Shown piece after piece: positions 52,727 to 60,650 of a stretch of DNA of 64,000 nt; position 1 is the stretch's first letter; the number at the start of each line of letters is the position of its first letter. This stretch comes from CAZSDP01 sp964605665 (GTDB lineage: Bacteria > Planctomycetota > UBA8108 > UBA1146), in the NCBI GenBank assembly GCA_964605665.1, contig CAZSDP010000011.1:1-64000 (forward strand). The letters are read 5' to 3'. A program made the translations under genes and the position numbers. The notes under the pieces were generated by a model. It saw only the letters and a list, made by a program, of their open reading frames with translations, was not told where the DNA came from and did no database searches.

Positions 52727-52758
52727 TCTGGTTGTTCAGAAATCTGGTTGTTCAGAAG
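52727..52758. repeat. 16-bp tandem duplication
   Basis: tctggttgttcagaaa and tctggttgttcagaag occur side by side just past the SpeD 3' end, in the convergent intergenic stretch. Confidence 0.85.
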
Positions 52759-52771
52759 CAGGTCGGAGAGT

Positions 52772-53245
52772 TCACGAGTCGCGGAATAGCTCCGCCTCGT
52801 CGACACCACAACCGGAACCGGATAGCTCGAGGGGAACGGAATCGCTCTCGGGCGCATCGGGCCAACGTCGCTCCACCCAATGAACCCGTTGGGATACCAT
52901 CCCAAACTCCTCACGCGCGTACTCGACCACGACATCAGGATCGAAACGGCGGCAGGAAAAAACGTCCAAGCAGAATCGCTGACGCAGAGGCCAAGTGTGA
53001 ATCGAGAGATGGCTTGTGGTGATCAAGGCATAACCGGTGATCCCACCCTCATCGCTCTCACTCGAAATCTGCGATGGATCGAGATCGACCTCGGTGATCC
53101 GCGGACCGTCGAGCAGCTCCATATCGAGACGTGGGATCAGTCCGAGAAGGAAGGAACGAATCTGTTCCGGGTCAGCGATCCATCCTGGGTCGCGGACAAC
53201 AGCATCGAGCATCAGATGCCACCCAGAGAAGGTGGTCTTTTCCAT
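52772..53245 (-). CDS. speD: SpeD-family pyruvoyl-dependent decarboxylase (S-adenosylmethionine decarboxylase homologue)
   Basis: 157 residues from ATG 53245 with ggag upstream; the frame extends to 53380. Prokaryotic SpeD enzymes cut themselves before a Ser to form a pyruvoyl group. The processing region reads ITTSHLSIHTWPLRQRF, where Ser78 is the expected pyruvoyl-forming residue; the usual preceding Glu is Thr77 here, and the Glu after HTWP is Leu86. The catalytic Cys is C98 in LDVFSCRRFDP, and the catalytic His in SIHTW is kept. The substrate may be S-adenosylmethionine (aminopropyl donor for spermidine), but some homologues have become ornithine or arginine decarboxylases. A nearby agmatinase gene fits arginine use. 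Confidence 0.82.
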   Translation of the reverse strand: MEKTTFSGWHLMLDAVVRDPGWIADPEQIRSFLLGLIPRLDMELLDGPRITEVDLDPSQISSESDEGGITGYALITTSHLSIHTWPLRQRFCLDVFSCRRFDPDVVVEYAREEFGMVSQRVHWVERRWPDAPESDSVPLELSGSGCGVDEAELFRDS

Positions 53246-53605
53246 GGCGGAACTCCCACAAACGGCTGAGCGCAACCTCACTCGAGCCGTCAAAGCGCCG
53301 GCAGGACTTTCATTTCCCACGGGCCAGGCCATATCCAGGTCGCGGGGGAAGCCCGCGGACTGTAACGAGAGCACGTTCACCGGACATGGCTTGTGGGCGT
53401 TTGCCGGAGAAGAACGCGCAGGCCGAGGGGTTTACCATGACCGACCGGGGGGTCGCAACCCCTCCGAAGAAATCGATGGAAATTGCTCTGCCCCGCCGAT
53501 CGTCGGAGCGGAGAATCTGGCGCCAGCCCCCCCAGGAAGCGGGAGATCGCCGCAGAGAACTGTTTTCATACGGGACTCGATCTCGCCTCGAGTCCACCCC
53601 CCTGG
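53246..53605. other. Intergenic region, no gene recognised
   Basis: About 360 bp between SpeD and the S4 gene, both leftward. Several overlapping frames exist on both strands, including long plus-strand ones over 53037-53781, but they lack ribosome sites, domains and hydrophobic signals, and their composition is that of shadow frames. Confidence 0.4.
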
Positions 53606-53827
53606 TCAGTGGTCGTCGGGGCCGATTGCCACGATGTGCTCGATCCCGTCAAGGCCCACTCGATCTCCTGGGTGGAGCTTTTTTGAACGACGGGTCTCCA
53701 CGACCCCGTTCAGGGTCACTTCGCCCCCTTGAATCCGGATCTTCGCTTCCCCTCCCGACTCCACCAGCCCCATCCACTTGAGGAACTGATCGAAGCGAAT
53801 CGTCGCTTTCTCGCCTGATTGACTCAT
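53606..53827 (-). CDS. RNA-binding S4-domain protein (YbcJ-like)
   Basis: 73 residues from ATG 53827, overlapping the upstream stop (ATGA). A single S4 RNA-binding domain: IRFDQFLKWMGLVESGGEAK, RIQGGEVTLNGVVETRRSKK and LHPGDRVGLDG, as in the small YbcJ-type ribosome-associated proteins. It would bind structured RNA, probably rRNA or tRNA, in the cytoplasm. It is coupled to the ArsC-fusion gene, an odd pairing. Confidence 0.88.
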   Translation of the reverse strand: MSQSGEKATIRFDQFLKWMGLVESGGEAKIRIQGGEVTLNGVVETRRSKKLHPGDRVGLDGIEHIVAIGPDDH

Positions 53828-54894
53828 TCTTCCCCCCATTGACCGCGCGGAAGAGGAACCATCGTCGACAATTGCTGCAGAAGGGACCCCATCAGAAGGG
53901 GATCTGCGGGTTCCAGCGGTTGAGTGCTATCGAGATCCCAAACCGCGAGCACATCTTGGCGACTCGCCGTCCCGCCGCGACGGATCGGAACAACCAACCC
54001 CGACACCGTCTCGAGGCCACTCTCACCATCGCACGAGACGTATCCCGACCAAGACTTCACATCCTGAGCAGCCAAGGGAACTCCGGCATAGACCGCATCG
54101 AAACACATCCCCGAGGACCCGATGCCCCCCGGCTGCTCCTCGATCGTGGCGCAAACGGGAGGACCGGCCGCCGCTGCCAATTGCAGACGACGGTGAGGGG
54201 TGTGCCCCCGAAGGAGATAAAAACCATTCCAATCCCAGCCGAACGACTCGAAGCGCTCGGCGATCCACTGAGGAATTTGGTTCCAAACCTCTCCCTCGAT
54301 CGCCAATTCTGCTGCGATGACCGCCGAGAGCGACCGAAATGCGCTCGCCCTCTCCTCGGAGATCTCTCCGGGCAGTTGGGCCAGCGACTGCAGGAACCAA
54401 TCACTCAACGTCTTTGCATCGACTTGGGCTTTCTGAAAGCGGAGGATTCGGCTCTCGATCGCATCCCGCGCCGCCCGAAACACCGACAAGCTCTCAGAAT
54501 TCGCTGCATCGTCGGCAAAAGCCGCGGGATCGGGGAAGGGCCAGTGCAGGGTCTGGGTCGATCGAAGGTGGGGACACTGGTTCTTGGCATCGTCGCAAAC
54601 GGTGATCACCAAATCGAAATGCGCGTCGAGGTAGCGATCGATCGGATCGCTGCGCAACGAGGTCGAGTCGATCTGCCCCTCTGCGAGGACTTCGAGAACT
54701 GCCGGATGAACCGAACCGGTCGGATCGCTGCCAGCCGAGTGAACTTCCCATTCCTCGCCCCAGTGGGTCCGCCACAGCGCTTCTGCCAGCTGACTACGAC
54801 AAGAATTACCGGTGCAGACGATCAGCACCCGCTGCTTCTCCGGGGACCCCGGTCGTGTCAATCCCTGATCAAACGGCACGGAATCGGTCGACAA
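53824..54894 (-). CDS. ArsC-like arsenate reductase fused to an fRMsr-type GAF domain
   Basis: About 356 residues. A TTG at 54894 follows aaggagg closely and is preferred over the more distal frame opening at 54936. The N-terminal domain is a low-molecular-weight-phosphatase-type, thioredoxin-linked arsenate reductase: the P-loop CTGNSCRS (C27, R33) and DLVITVCDDAKNQCP (C100, C107), the three redox cysteines of that family. After a linker, residues about 195-340 form a GAF domain like free-methionine-(R)-sulfoxide reductase: WNGFYLLRG, PVCATIEE (C248), GSSGMC (C264) and SGYVSCDGESG (C288), ending LAVWDLDSTQP. The C264-C288 spacing of 24 equals that of the known enzyme. Both halves use thioredoxin-type thiol chemistry. 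Confidence 0.85.
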   Translation of the reverse strand: MSTDSVPFDQGLTRPGSPEKQRVLIVCTGNSCRSQLAEALWRTHWGEEWEVHSAGSDPTGSVHPAVLEVLAEGQIDSTSLRSDPIDRYLDAHFDLVITVCDDAKNQCPHLRSTQTLHWPFPDPAAFADDAANSESLSVFRAARDAIESRILRFQKAQVDAKTLSDWFLQSLAQLPGEISEERASAFRSLSAVIAAELAIEGEVWNQIPQWIAERFESFGWDWNGFYLLRGHTPHRRLQLAAAAGPPVCATIEEQPGGIGSSGMCFDAVYAGVPLAAQDVKSWSGYVSCDGESGLETVSGLVVPIRRGGTASRQDVLAVWDLDSTQPLEPADPLLMGSLLQQLSTMVPLPRGQWGEE

Positions 54895-55253
54895 GATCCC
54901 TCCTTCGGCGGAACACGCCTCGGCATTCTCCGCCAAATCAGCGCGATTGAGATCGCTCCAACCCCATGGATCGAGCGCACGGTCGATCTCCGACCGTCGA
55001 GAGCAGACTAATCGAGAGCGGCAAAGGACTCCATCGAAGCACTCGATAGAAATCGACCGAATCGAGCGGTCGAAGTCGAGTCAAGCGCCGAGAGAGGGGT
55101 CACCGGGGTGCCAGTGGGCCCCTCGAGCACTCGGCTCCAACCGATCCCGTCCCGAAATCGAAGCAGAAAGGAGCTCTCGAAGTACTGAACGATCTGCTCT
55201 CCATCGATTATCCTCCTCGACTGACCATTCCCGGAAGGCGAGAGGATTCCTCG
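54895..55253. other. Intergenic region between divergent genes
   Basis: About 360 bp between the ArsC-fusion (leftward) and fumarase (rightward) genes. It contains the ribosome site aaggagg used for the ArsC start. No palindromic ArsR-type operator was recognised. Confidence 0.4.
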
Positions 55254-56654
55254 ATGGAGAACACCGGCCAATTTCGCACCGAGAACGACAGCATGGGAGA
55301 GATTGAGGTTCCCGCCGACCGTTATTGGGGCGCCCAATCTCAACGATCGATCATGAACTTCGAAATCGGGTCGGAACGAATGCCTCGCCCACTGATCCGA
55401 GCGATCGGGCTGGTGAAACAATCGGCCGCAGAGGTGAACGCGGCCCTCGGCGGAATCGACAAATCGCTGTCGCAAACGATCGAAGCTGCCGCGCAAGAAG
55501 TGATCGATGGCAAACTGGATGAGCACTTCCCACTCGTCGTCTGGCAAACGGGGAGCGGCACCCAAACCAACATGAATGCGAATGAGGTCATCGCCAACCG
55601 AGCGAATGAGATGCTCGGTCAAGCCCTCGGGTCGAAGTCCCCGGTGCATCCCAACGATCATGTCAACCGGGCGCAATCGACGAACGACTCCTTCCCGACC
55701 GCGATTCACGTTGCACTCGCTCAGGAGATTCGGGAACGGCTGCAGCCAGCACTCACGAAGTTGCGCAACTGCTTCGAATCGAAAGCAAAACAATTCGACT
55801 CGATCGTCAAGATCGGTCGAACCCACTTGCAGGATGCGACCCCACTGACTCTCGGTCAGGAGTTCTCTGGATATGCAGATCAACTGCGGATCTGCGAGGA
55901 GGCGATCGCTCACGGACTGCAAGGGCTCTATCCGCTGCCGATCGGCGGAACCGCCGTCGGGACCGGATTGAACACCCCACCGGGATACGCGGAGAAGGTC
56001 CCCGCCGCTCTCGCCGAACGGACCGGTCTCCCCTTCTGTCCAGCTCCGAACAAGTTTGCCGCGATGGCCGGGAAAGAAGCCATCGTCCACTGCTCAGGGA
56101 CTCTCCGCACTCTGGCCGGAGCGTTGACGAAGATCGCCAATGACGTCCGTTGGCTCGCGAGCGGCCCTCGCTGTGGAATCGGCGAAATCAAGATCCCGGA
56201 AAATGAGCCGGGAAGCTCCATCATGCCCGGGAAGGTCAACCCGACCCAGTGCGAGGCGATCACCATGGTTTGTACGAGGGTGTTCGGGAATGACGTCACC
56301 GTCGCGATGGCGGGGAGCGCGGGCAACTTCGAGCTCAATGTCTACATGCCGGTGATCGCCTATTCAGCTCTGCAGTCGGTCGATCTCTTGGCGAGTAGCA
56401 TGCTGAGTTTTCACGATCACTGTGCAGCGGGCATCGAGCCGAATCTTGAGAAGATCGACGAGAATCTCCATCGATCTCTGATGCTGGTCACCGCGCTCAA
56501 TCCCCACATCGGATACGACAAAGCGGCGGACATCGCCAAGACCGCCTACGCCGAAGGGAAGACGCTCCGCGAGGTCGGCATCGAGAAGGGATATCTGACC
56601 GGTGAACAATTCGACGAATGGGTCGTTCCCGCCGATATGGTGCGACCTGAGTAA
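55254..56654 (+). CDS. fumC: Fumarate hydratase class II
   Basis: 466 residues, standard for the iron-independent class II fumarase, a tetramer interconverting fumarate and L-malate in the TCA cycle. Signatures: DSMGEIEVPADRYWGAQSQ, VVWQTGSGTQTNMNANEVIA, VHPNDHVNRAQSTNDSFPTA, KIGRTHLQDATPLTLGQEF (catalytic His), and GSSIMPGKVNPTQCEA (the catalytic Ser loop). All active-site residues are present. A gagagg site precedes the ATG. It is followed after 3 bp by a small membrane protein and then fpg on the same strand, so a three-gene transcript is likely. Confidence 0.97.
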   Translation: MENTGQFRTENDSMGEIEVPADRYWGAQSQRSIMNFEIGSERMPRPLIRAIGLVKQSAAEVNAALGGIDKSLSQTIEAAAQEVIDGKLDEHFPLVVWQTGSGTQTNMNANEVIANRANEMLGQALGSKSPVHPNDHVNRAQSTNDSFPTAIHVALAQEIRERLQPALTKLRNCFESKAKQFDSIVKIGRTHLQDATPLTLGQEFSGYADQLRICEEAIAHGLQGLYPLPIGGTAVGTGLNTPPGYAEKVPAALAERTGLPFCPAPNKFAAMAGKEAIVHCSGTLRTLAGALTKIANDVRWLASGPRCGIGEIKIPENEPGSSIMPGKVNPTQCEAITMVCTRVFGNDVTVAMAGSAGNFELNVYMPVIAYSALQSVDLLASSMLSFHDHCAAGIEPNLEKIDENLHRSLMLVTALNPHIGYDKAADIAKTAYAEGKTLREVGIEKGYLTGEQFDEWVVPADMVRPE

Positions 56655-56657
56655 TCG

Positions 56658-57101
56658 ATGACGACAAACTCACCCGATCCGAGAGTCGATCGTGAGGTCA
56701 GCACGCCGATCGACGCAGAATCAGATCTCCTCGTGACGGAACACCCGGCGCGGCGATTCGTATCGCTGCTCTTCGTGATCCTCATTCTCGGTCTCGGTGC
56801 CTGGGCTCTTCGCGACTCGAACCGCAGCGCTGAAGACGTGCTGACCCCTTACCTCGGCGAATCTGTGCGTCTCTGGATTCGTACCGATCAGGGAGCAGCT
56901 GAGGGAGACCTCGAATTACTGGAAGATATACGTCTCCTCGAGATTTCCTCCCCCTCGCAAGGACCACCGAAGGTCAAAGTCGAGCTGCAAGGGCACTCCG
57001 CCAGCAACCAGCCCGATGGTTCCAGTTCGATGTGGCTCCCCCTCGACCAGGTCGTGGAGGTCTGGATCGGGCCGCTTCGGGTCTATCGACAAAGCGAGTG
57101 A
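56658..57101 (+). CDS. Small membrane protein of unknown function
   Basis: 147 residues. One transmembrane helix (FVSLLFVILILGLGAWALRD) near residues 33-53, followed by an exported beta-rich part (LGESVRLWIRTDQGAAEGD, SSMWLPLDQVVEVWIGPLRV). It starts 3 bp after fumC and ends 57 bp before the fpg start, so it is cotranscribed with them. No family recognised. Confidence 0.72.
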   Translation: MTTNSPDPRVDREVSTPIDAESDLLVTEHPARRFVSLLFVILILGLGAWALRDSNRSAEDVLTPYLGESVRLWIRTDQGAAEGDLELLEDIRLLEISSPSQGPPKVKVELQGHSASNQPDGSSSMWLPLDQVVEVWIGPLRVYRQSE

Positions 57102-57158
57102 CTCCGATGACCTGTGACCGATCCTCGTCAGCCACCGATCGACGATGGAGCAGTGGCG

Positions 57159-57998
57159 ATGCCTGAACTACCAGAGTGTGAACGAGGCCGGAAGATCCTC
57201 GAGCAGGTGGTCGTGGGCCGCACCATCGTGCGCGCGCAGGTCGCAGATGATCCCATCGTCGTCGAAGGAGTTTCGCCCAAGAAATTGGCTCAAACCCTCC
57301 GGGGGCGCCATGCTCTCGCGGCGCACCGCCGCGGAAAAGTGATCTGGCTCGAGCTCGATAAGCGTCCGTGGCCGCTCTTTCATTTCGGCATGACGGGCGC
57401 ATTCGAAGTTCCCGGACTCGATCATCTCAAACTCGCCAGTGATCGAAGTCAGAAGAGTGAGCCCGACTGGCCGCCGAGATTTTCCAAGATCCACCTCCAT
57501 CTCGACGACGGTGGGGAGTTGGTGATGACGAACAAGAGGCGCCTCGGTCGTCTGCGGCTACTTCAAGATCCGGAAGAAGAACCCCCCGTATCGAAGCTCG
57601 GCTTCGACGTTCTGATCGATCCACCCACACCAGCCGCGTTTCTGCAATCGATCTCTGCACGCAAGATCTCGATCAAGGGCCTGCTCCTCGACCAGTCCTT
57701 TGCAGCGGGAGTGGGGAATTGGATCGCAGACGAGGTTCTATACCAGGCGAAGGTCGATCCTCGACGTCGCGCCGGTGATCTCACCGCAGCCGAAGGTCGA
57801 CGCGTCCTCGCGAAACTGCTCAGCATCGTCGGCAGGGCAGTGGAAGTGGACGCCGACAAGGCACGCTTCCCCAAGAATTGGCTCTTCCACCACCGCTGGG
57901 GAAAACCGAGCGAAGCGACCACCAGCCGAGGCGATCAGATCGAGGTGATCACGGTCGCCGGACGCACGACGGCATGGGTGCCTGCCGTCCAGCAATAG
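57159..57998 (+). CDS. mutM: Formamidopyrimidine-DNA glycosylase, zincless type
   Basis: 279 residues from ATG 57159 (ggag upstream), the only start that gives the obligatory N-terminal Pro2-Glu3 (PELPECERG). This enzyme removes oxidised purines such as 8-oxoguanine and cuts the abasic site. Conserved Lys in RRGKVIWLEL, Asn in AAGVGNWIADEVLYQAKV (helix-two-turn-helix) and MTNKRRLGRLRLL are present. The C-terminal finger keeps the fold and the GRTTAWVP Arg loop, but the four zinc-binding Cys are gone (GKPSEATTSRG; TAWVPAVQQ), making it a 'zincless finger' type as in plant Fpg and NEIL1. It is last in the fumC-led group. Confidence 0.92.
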   Translation: MPELPECERGRKILEQVVVGRTIVRAQVADDPIVVEGVSPKKLAQTLRGRHALAAHRRGKVIWLELDKRPWPLFHFGMTGAFEVPGLDHLKLASDRSQKSEPDWPPRFSKIHLHLDDGGELVMTNKRRLGRLRLLQDPEEEPPVSKLGFDVLIDPPTPAAFLQSISARKISIKGLLLDQSFAAGVGNWIADEVLYQAKVDPRRRAGDLTAAEGRRVLAKLLSIVGRAVEVDADKARFPKNWLFHHRWGKPSEATTSRGDQIEVITVAGRTTAWVPAVQQ

Positions 57999-58021
57999 GG
58001 AAATCCCGCCCTAATGGAGAG

Positions 58022-58056
58022 GAAGGGGTCACTCGCCTCTCGCGAATGACCCCTTC
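58022..58056. terminator. Hairpin between convergent fpg and ferritin-like genes
   Basis: gaaggggtca (58022-58031) pairs perfectly with tgaccccttc (58047-58056). It lies 24 bp past the fpg stop and 32 bp from the ferritin-like stop on the other strand. The plus-strand continuation (tcgtgatcttctc) is modestly T-rich. Likely a shared terminator. Confidence 0.6.
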
Positions 58057-58087
58057 TCGTGATCTTCTCAATAGAGCTCCGGCAGGC

Positions 58088-58549
58088 TCACTGGCCGCGC
58101 TCATACTCCACCAAGAAGCCCTCGAACTCTCGCTGATGCTCTTCTTCGTCTGCCAACAGGGTCACACACATGTCTTCGGTCACCGGATCGTTGGCCTCTG
58201 AGCAGAGGGCGATGATCTTCTTGTACTGGGCACAAGCGGCTTTCTCCGCCTCGATCACCCCTCGGATCACCGTCACCACATCGAAGGAATCGGAGGGGGG
58301 CTGCAGGCTTCGCTGGGCGAATTGGAATTCTCCGCTTCCCGGCACCGCTCCACCGAGAATGTGGATTCGCTTGGCGATCATCTGAGCGTGGCCGATCTCT
58401 TCGGTGATATCGGCGAGCAAAGACTGCTTGATCGGTTCCGCCTTGACTCCCACCAGATTGGTGGAGTTGGCGATGAAGTTCATCACCGTCTCGATCTCCA
58501 TGAAGTAGGAATGGGTGAGTTCCTGAATGATCTGTTCCTGCAACGACAT
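58088..58549 (-). CDS. Ferritin-like di-iron protein (bacterioferritin/Dps-like)
   Basis: 153 residues from ATG 58549. A four-helix bundle with di-iron ligands: helix 1 HSYFMEIETVMNF (Glu), helix 2 ITEEIGHAQMIAKRIH (ExxH), helix 3 VIEAEKAACAQYKKI (Glu), helix 4 LADEEEHQREFEGFLVEYE (ExxH). This matches bacterioferritin-like and 'ferritin-like domain' proteins that store iron or detoxify peroxide. No haem-ligating Met is obvious. It is monocistronic with a terminator shared with fpg. An oxidative-stress context fits the neighbouring Fpg, though they are convergent. Confidence 0.88.
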   Translation of the reverse strand: MSLQEQIIQELTHSYFMEIETVMNFIANSTNLVGVKAEPIKQSLLADITEEIGHAQMIAKRIHILGGAVPGSGEFQFAQRSLQPPSDSFDVVTVIRGVIEAEKAACAQYKKIIALCSEANDPVTEDMCVTLLADEEEHQREFEGFLVEYERGQ

Positions 58550-58716
58550 TCTCTGCACCTTTCCGGCCCCAAGAAGTGCCAGATCGGAAAAGATCCAGCT
58601 GGGGGTGAGTTTTTCAACGCACTAGCAATCTCGAGCTTGAGCAACCGAGCTCTCGCCGGTCATTTTGGGACAAAGCACACTATCCCATCAATTCAATACG
58701 ACGCAGTCGGGGCAAT

Positions 58717-58950
58717 TCAGGCGTTCTCTTGCGCCTGCTTCTTGTGCCTCCTTCGATTCGCCAGCAGAAGTCCACAGAGAACCCCCGCCAAGAACGAGAC
58801 CGCGATCAGAAGCGCACGAGGCATGGTGATGGTGGTAAAGAGCAGCTGAGTCTCAACCGCTTCAGTATTTTGAAAAACCACGATCGCCATGACGACCACC
58901 ACTGTCGACACGAGGATGAGCTTCGGTCGAGACATCTTATTTTGTGACAC
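58717..58950 (-). CDS. LapA/DUF1049-like small membrane protein
   Basis: About 77 residues from GTG 58950 (aagggg upstream), or 72 from ATG 58935. Two transmembrane helices (LILVSTVVVVMAIVVFQNTE; MPRALLIAVSFLAGVLCGLL) with the loop phrase FQNTEAVETQLLF and the terminal LLANRRRHKKQ, the signature of the LapA lipopolysaccharide-assembly/DUF1049 family. These proteins help regulate LPS synthesis in proteobacteria; here only an envelope role can be stated. It lies 33 bp downstream of arsM on the same strand and could be cotranscribed. Confidence 0.82.
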   Translation of the reverse strand: MSQNKMSRPKLILVSTVVVVMAIVVFQNTEAVETQLLFTTITMPRALLIAVSFLAGVLCGLLLANRRRHKKQAQENA

Positions 58951-58983
58951 GAGTTCCCCTTCCCGCGATCGCTCCAAGCCCAC

Positions 58984-60063
58984 TCAACAACAAGCGGCTG
59001 AACCATCGCCACCATCGATCTCCTCTGGCGCACAATCGAAGAGGCCAAAGTGAGTCTTGCGCTCCCCTTCGATCCGGAAGTGTGATGAGAAGCGCGTTTC
59101 TTCGAGCATCGCTGCAGTGTTTCCGCAGACGAGCATCGGCTGACCGGTCTTGAACTCATGGTGATCGTCGAGCGTAAATCGGTGGGGATGGTGCGGAATT
59201 GTACCTAAGTAGTAAGCCACCTGACCGTAATCTTCACAGCGGTCTTCAAGGGTCGTGAGACGGAACGCTCGGATCGTCCGCGAATAGAACCTCGCCATCC
59301 CCGCCTTCTCGATGACGGTCGGATCTTTCAAATCGACGGGCGATGTGGATACGACCCGATAGTCGGGAATCCCCACCTCGAGCATCAATCGGCGAAAGTC
59401 CTCGGAGTAGAGCGCTCCACCCAAGCACTCACCAAAGACGACTGGGTCATTCCTTACGTCTTCCGGCAATCGACGGTCGGCGTAAATGTCTGAAAAGTAG
59501 AACTCTCCACCCGGCTTCAAGACTCGGAAAATCTCCTCGAGTACCGGTTTCTTGTCCGGTGCGAGATTGAGCACGCAGTTCGATATGACCAGATCTACGG
59601 TTCCATCCTCGATTCCTGCAGCGCCAAGATCTTCGAGTAGCCCTTTGACGAATCGAACATTCGATTGACGGTGACCAAAGCGCTCCGCGTGTTTCTCTTG
59701 AGTTCGGATCGCCACCTCGAGCTGCTCCTCAGTCATGTCGATGCCGATGACGGTTCCCGTCTCTCCGACGAGTTGGCTCGCCACATAGACATCACGACCG
59801 GTGCCACACCCGAGATCGAGGACGGTCAATCCATCGAGCGCTTCTGGCAAGGGAGAACCGCAACCATAAGAACGCGCGAGCACCTCGTCGTCGATCTTTG
59901 CCAGCAGAGGCTGCATGTAACCCGGAACAGAGTCGACCGGACAACATGCACTGGTTTTCAAGTCGTCTGAAGTCTTGAGAGTGCTCCCGTAGTACTCACG
60001 GACCTCCTCGCGGAAGGTGGGATCTGACTTCGGGGCTGGATCGGAGGGAACCTGACGCGTCAT
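58984..60063 (-). CDS. arsM: Arsenite S-adenosylmethionine methyltransferase (ArsM)
   Basis: 359 residues. Methylates As(III) stepwise to mono-, di- and trimethylarsenicals, a detoxification step. SAM fold: LTVLDLGCGTGRDVYVASQL, VIGIDMTEEQLEVAI, and ISNCVLNLAPDKKPVLEEIF. The four arsenic/disulfide cysteines are present: C40/C41 (SACCPVD), C68 (SYGCGSP), C163 (ISNCV) and C213 (GECLGG), close to positions in studied ArsM proteins. The C-terminal domain includes TGQPMLVCGNTAAML and ends SAACC, an extra Cys pair seen in some homologues. The ArsC-fusion gene lies 4 kb away, supporting a local arsenic capability; no ArsR or ArsB gene is in the window. Confidence 0.93.
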   Translation of the reverse strand: MTRQVPSDPAPKSDPTFREEVREYYGSTLKTSDDLKTSACCPVDSVPGYMQPLLAKIDDEVLARSYGCGSPLPEALDGLTVLDLGCGTGRDVYVASQLVGETGTVIGIDMTEEQLEVAIRTQEKHAERFGHRQSNVRFVKGLLEDLGAAGIEDGTVDLVISNCVLNLAPDKKPVLEEIFRVLKPGGEFYFSDIYADRRLPEDVRNDPVVFGECLGGALYSEDFRRLMLEVGIPDYRVVSTSPVDLKDPTVIEKAGMARFYSRTIRAFRLTTLEDRCEDYGQVAYYLGTIPHHPHRFTLDDHHEFKTGQPMLVCGNTAAMLEETRFSSHFRIEGERKTHFGLFDCAPEEIDGGDGSAACC

Positions 60064-60540
60064 CGAGACTCTCCATTCGAAGTTTCACTTTCCCGATGAT
60101 CGGTGAAGGCACTTTGAGAATCGATGTCTTTTCAAGAATCGAATCAGATTTCGCAGCGTTGCGTTGCTGCAATTCGGTGGGGCTCGCTCGATTTGTCGCC
60201 AACAAACCCAGCAGTCTCACGATTCCATTGTGGGAGAGAGGAGAGGTGTGACTCGAATGAATGGAATCGACGGACATGGGGAGAATGGGATATCTCTTAA
60301 GTTCCAAAGCTGCGCCAGAACTTCCTTCATTCCTTTATTCCTATCGGACCAAACATGACTCTGGGACTCTCCCAGTTGGAAACACCGTGTAAACCTCATG
60401 ATTTGCAGACAAAAAGCATACTAACATGACATACAGGAAGAATTAACTAGCGGGATTGACGAATAAACAAATACCGGTAACCTCGTCAAAATGAAGAACG
60501 TTTCGGGGAATCCTCATCCCTCCCCGGAAATCTAACTACG
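60064..60540. other. Intergenic region between divergent genes
   Basis: Between arsM (leftward) and the HYR-repeat gene (rightward). The right part is AT-rich and contains the promoter candidate at 60456-60483. No ArsR-like operator recognised on the arsM side. Confidence 0.45.
60456..60483 (+). promoter_or_regulatory. Candidate sigma70-type promoter for HYR-repeat gene
   Basis: TTGACG (60456-60461), a 16-bp AT-rich spacer, and TAACCT (60478-60483) resemble -35/-10 boxes. It lies about 190 bp upstream of the start codon, leaving a long leader with three hairpins. Confidence 0.35.
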
Positions 60541-60650
60541 TCCGCCAGCCTCCGGTTGGCGGAGACTCCCATATCTCAAATGTAAACTCCGCGGGGTCGG
60601 AGTTTGTCATGTCCAGTCGTGGAGCAAATCCCTTTGCTCCGCCACCGACT
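60541..60650 (+). promoter_or_regulatory. Structured 5' leader with three consecutive hairpins
   Basis: Three hairpins in a row: TCCGCCA...TGGCGGA (60541-60563); AAACTCCG-cggggt-CGGAGTTT (60584-60605); and GGAGCAAA-tccc-TTTGCTCC inside AGTCG/CGACT (60615-60650). The last ends a few bases before the ribosome site (ggagagg). The compact series suggests a regulatory leader RNA, but the pattern does not match a riboswitch class I know. Confidence 0.5.

Noticed and set aside
53037..53781. Plus-strand frames over the SpeD and S4 region
   Set aside because: They overlap real minus-strand genes and lack domains and start signals.
55008..56090. Long minus-strand frame (360 codons) opposite fumC
   Set aside because: It is antisense to a clear fumarase gene, has no domain content, and reflects high GC codon bias.
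58984..60063. Ubiquinone or menaquinone methyltransferase
   Set aside because: The four arsenic-type cysteines and the ArsM C-terminal region favour arsenite methylation.
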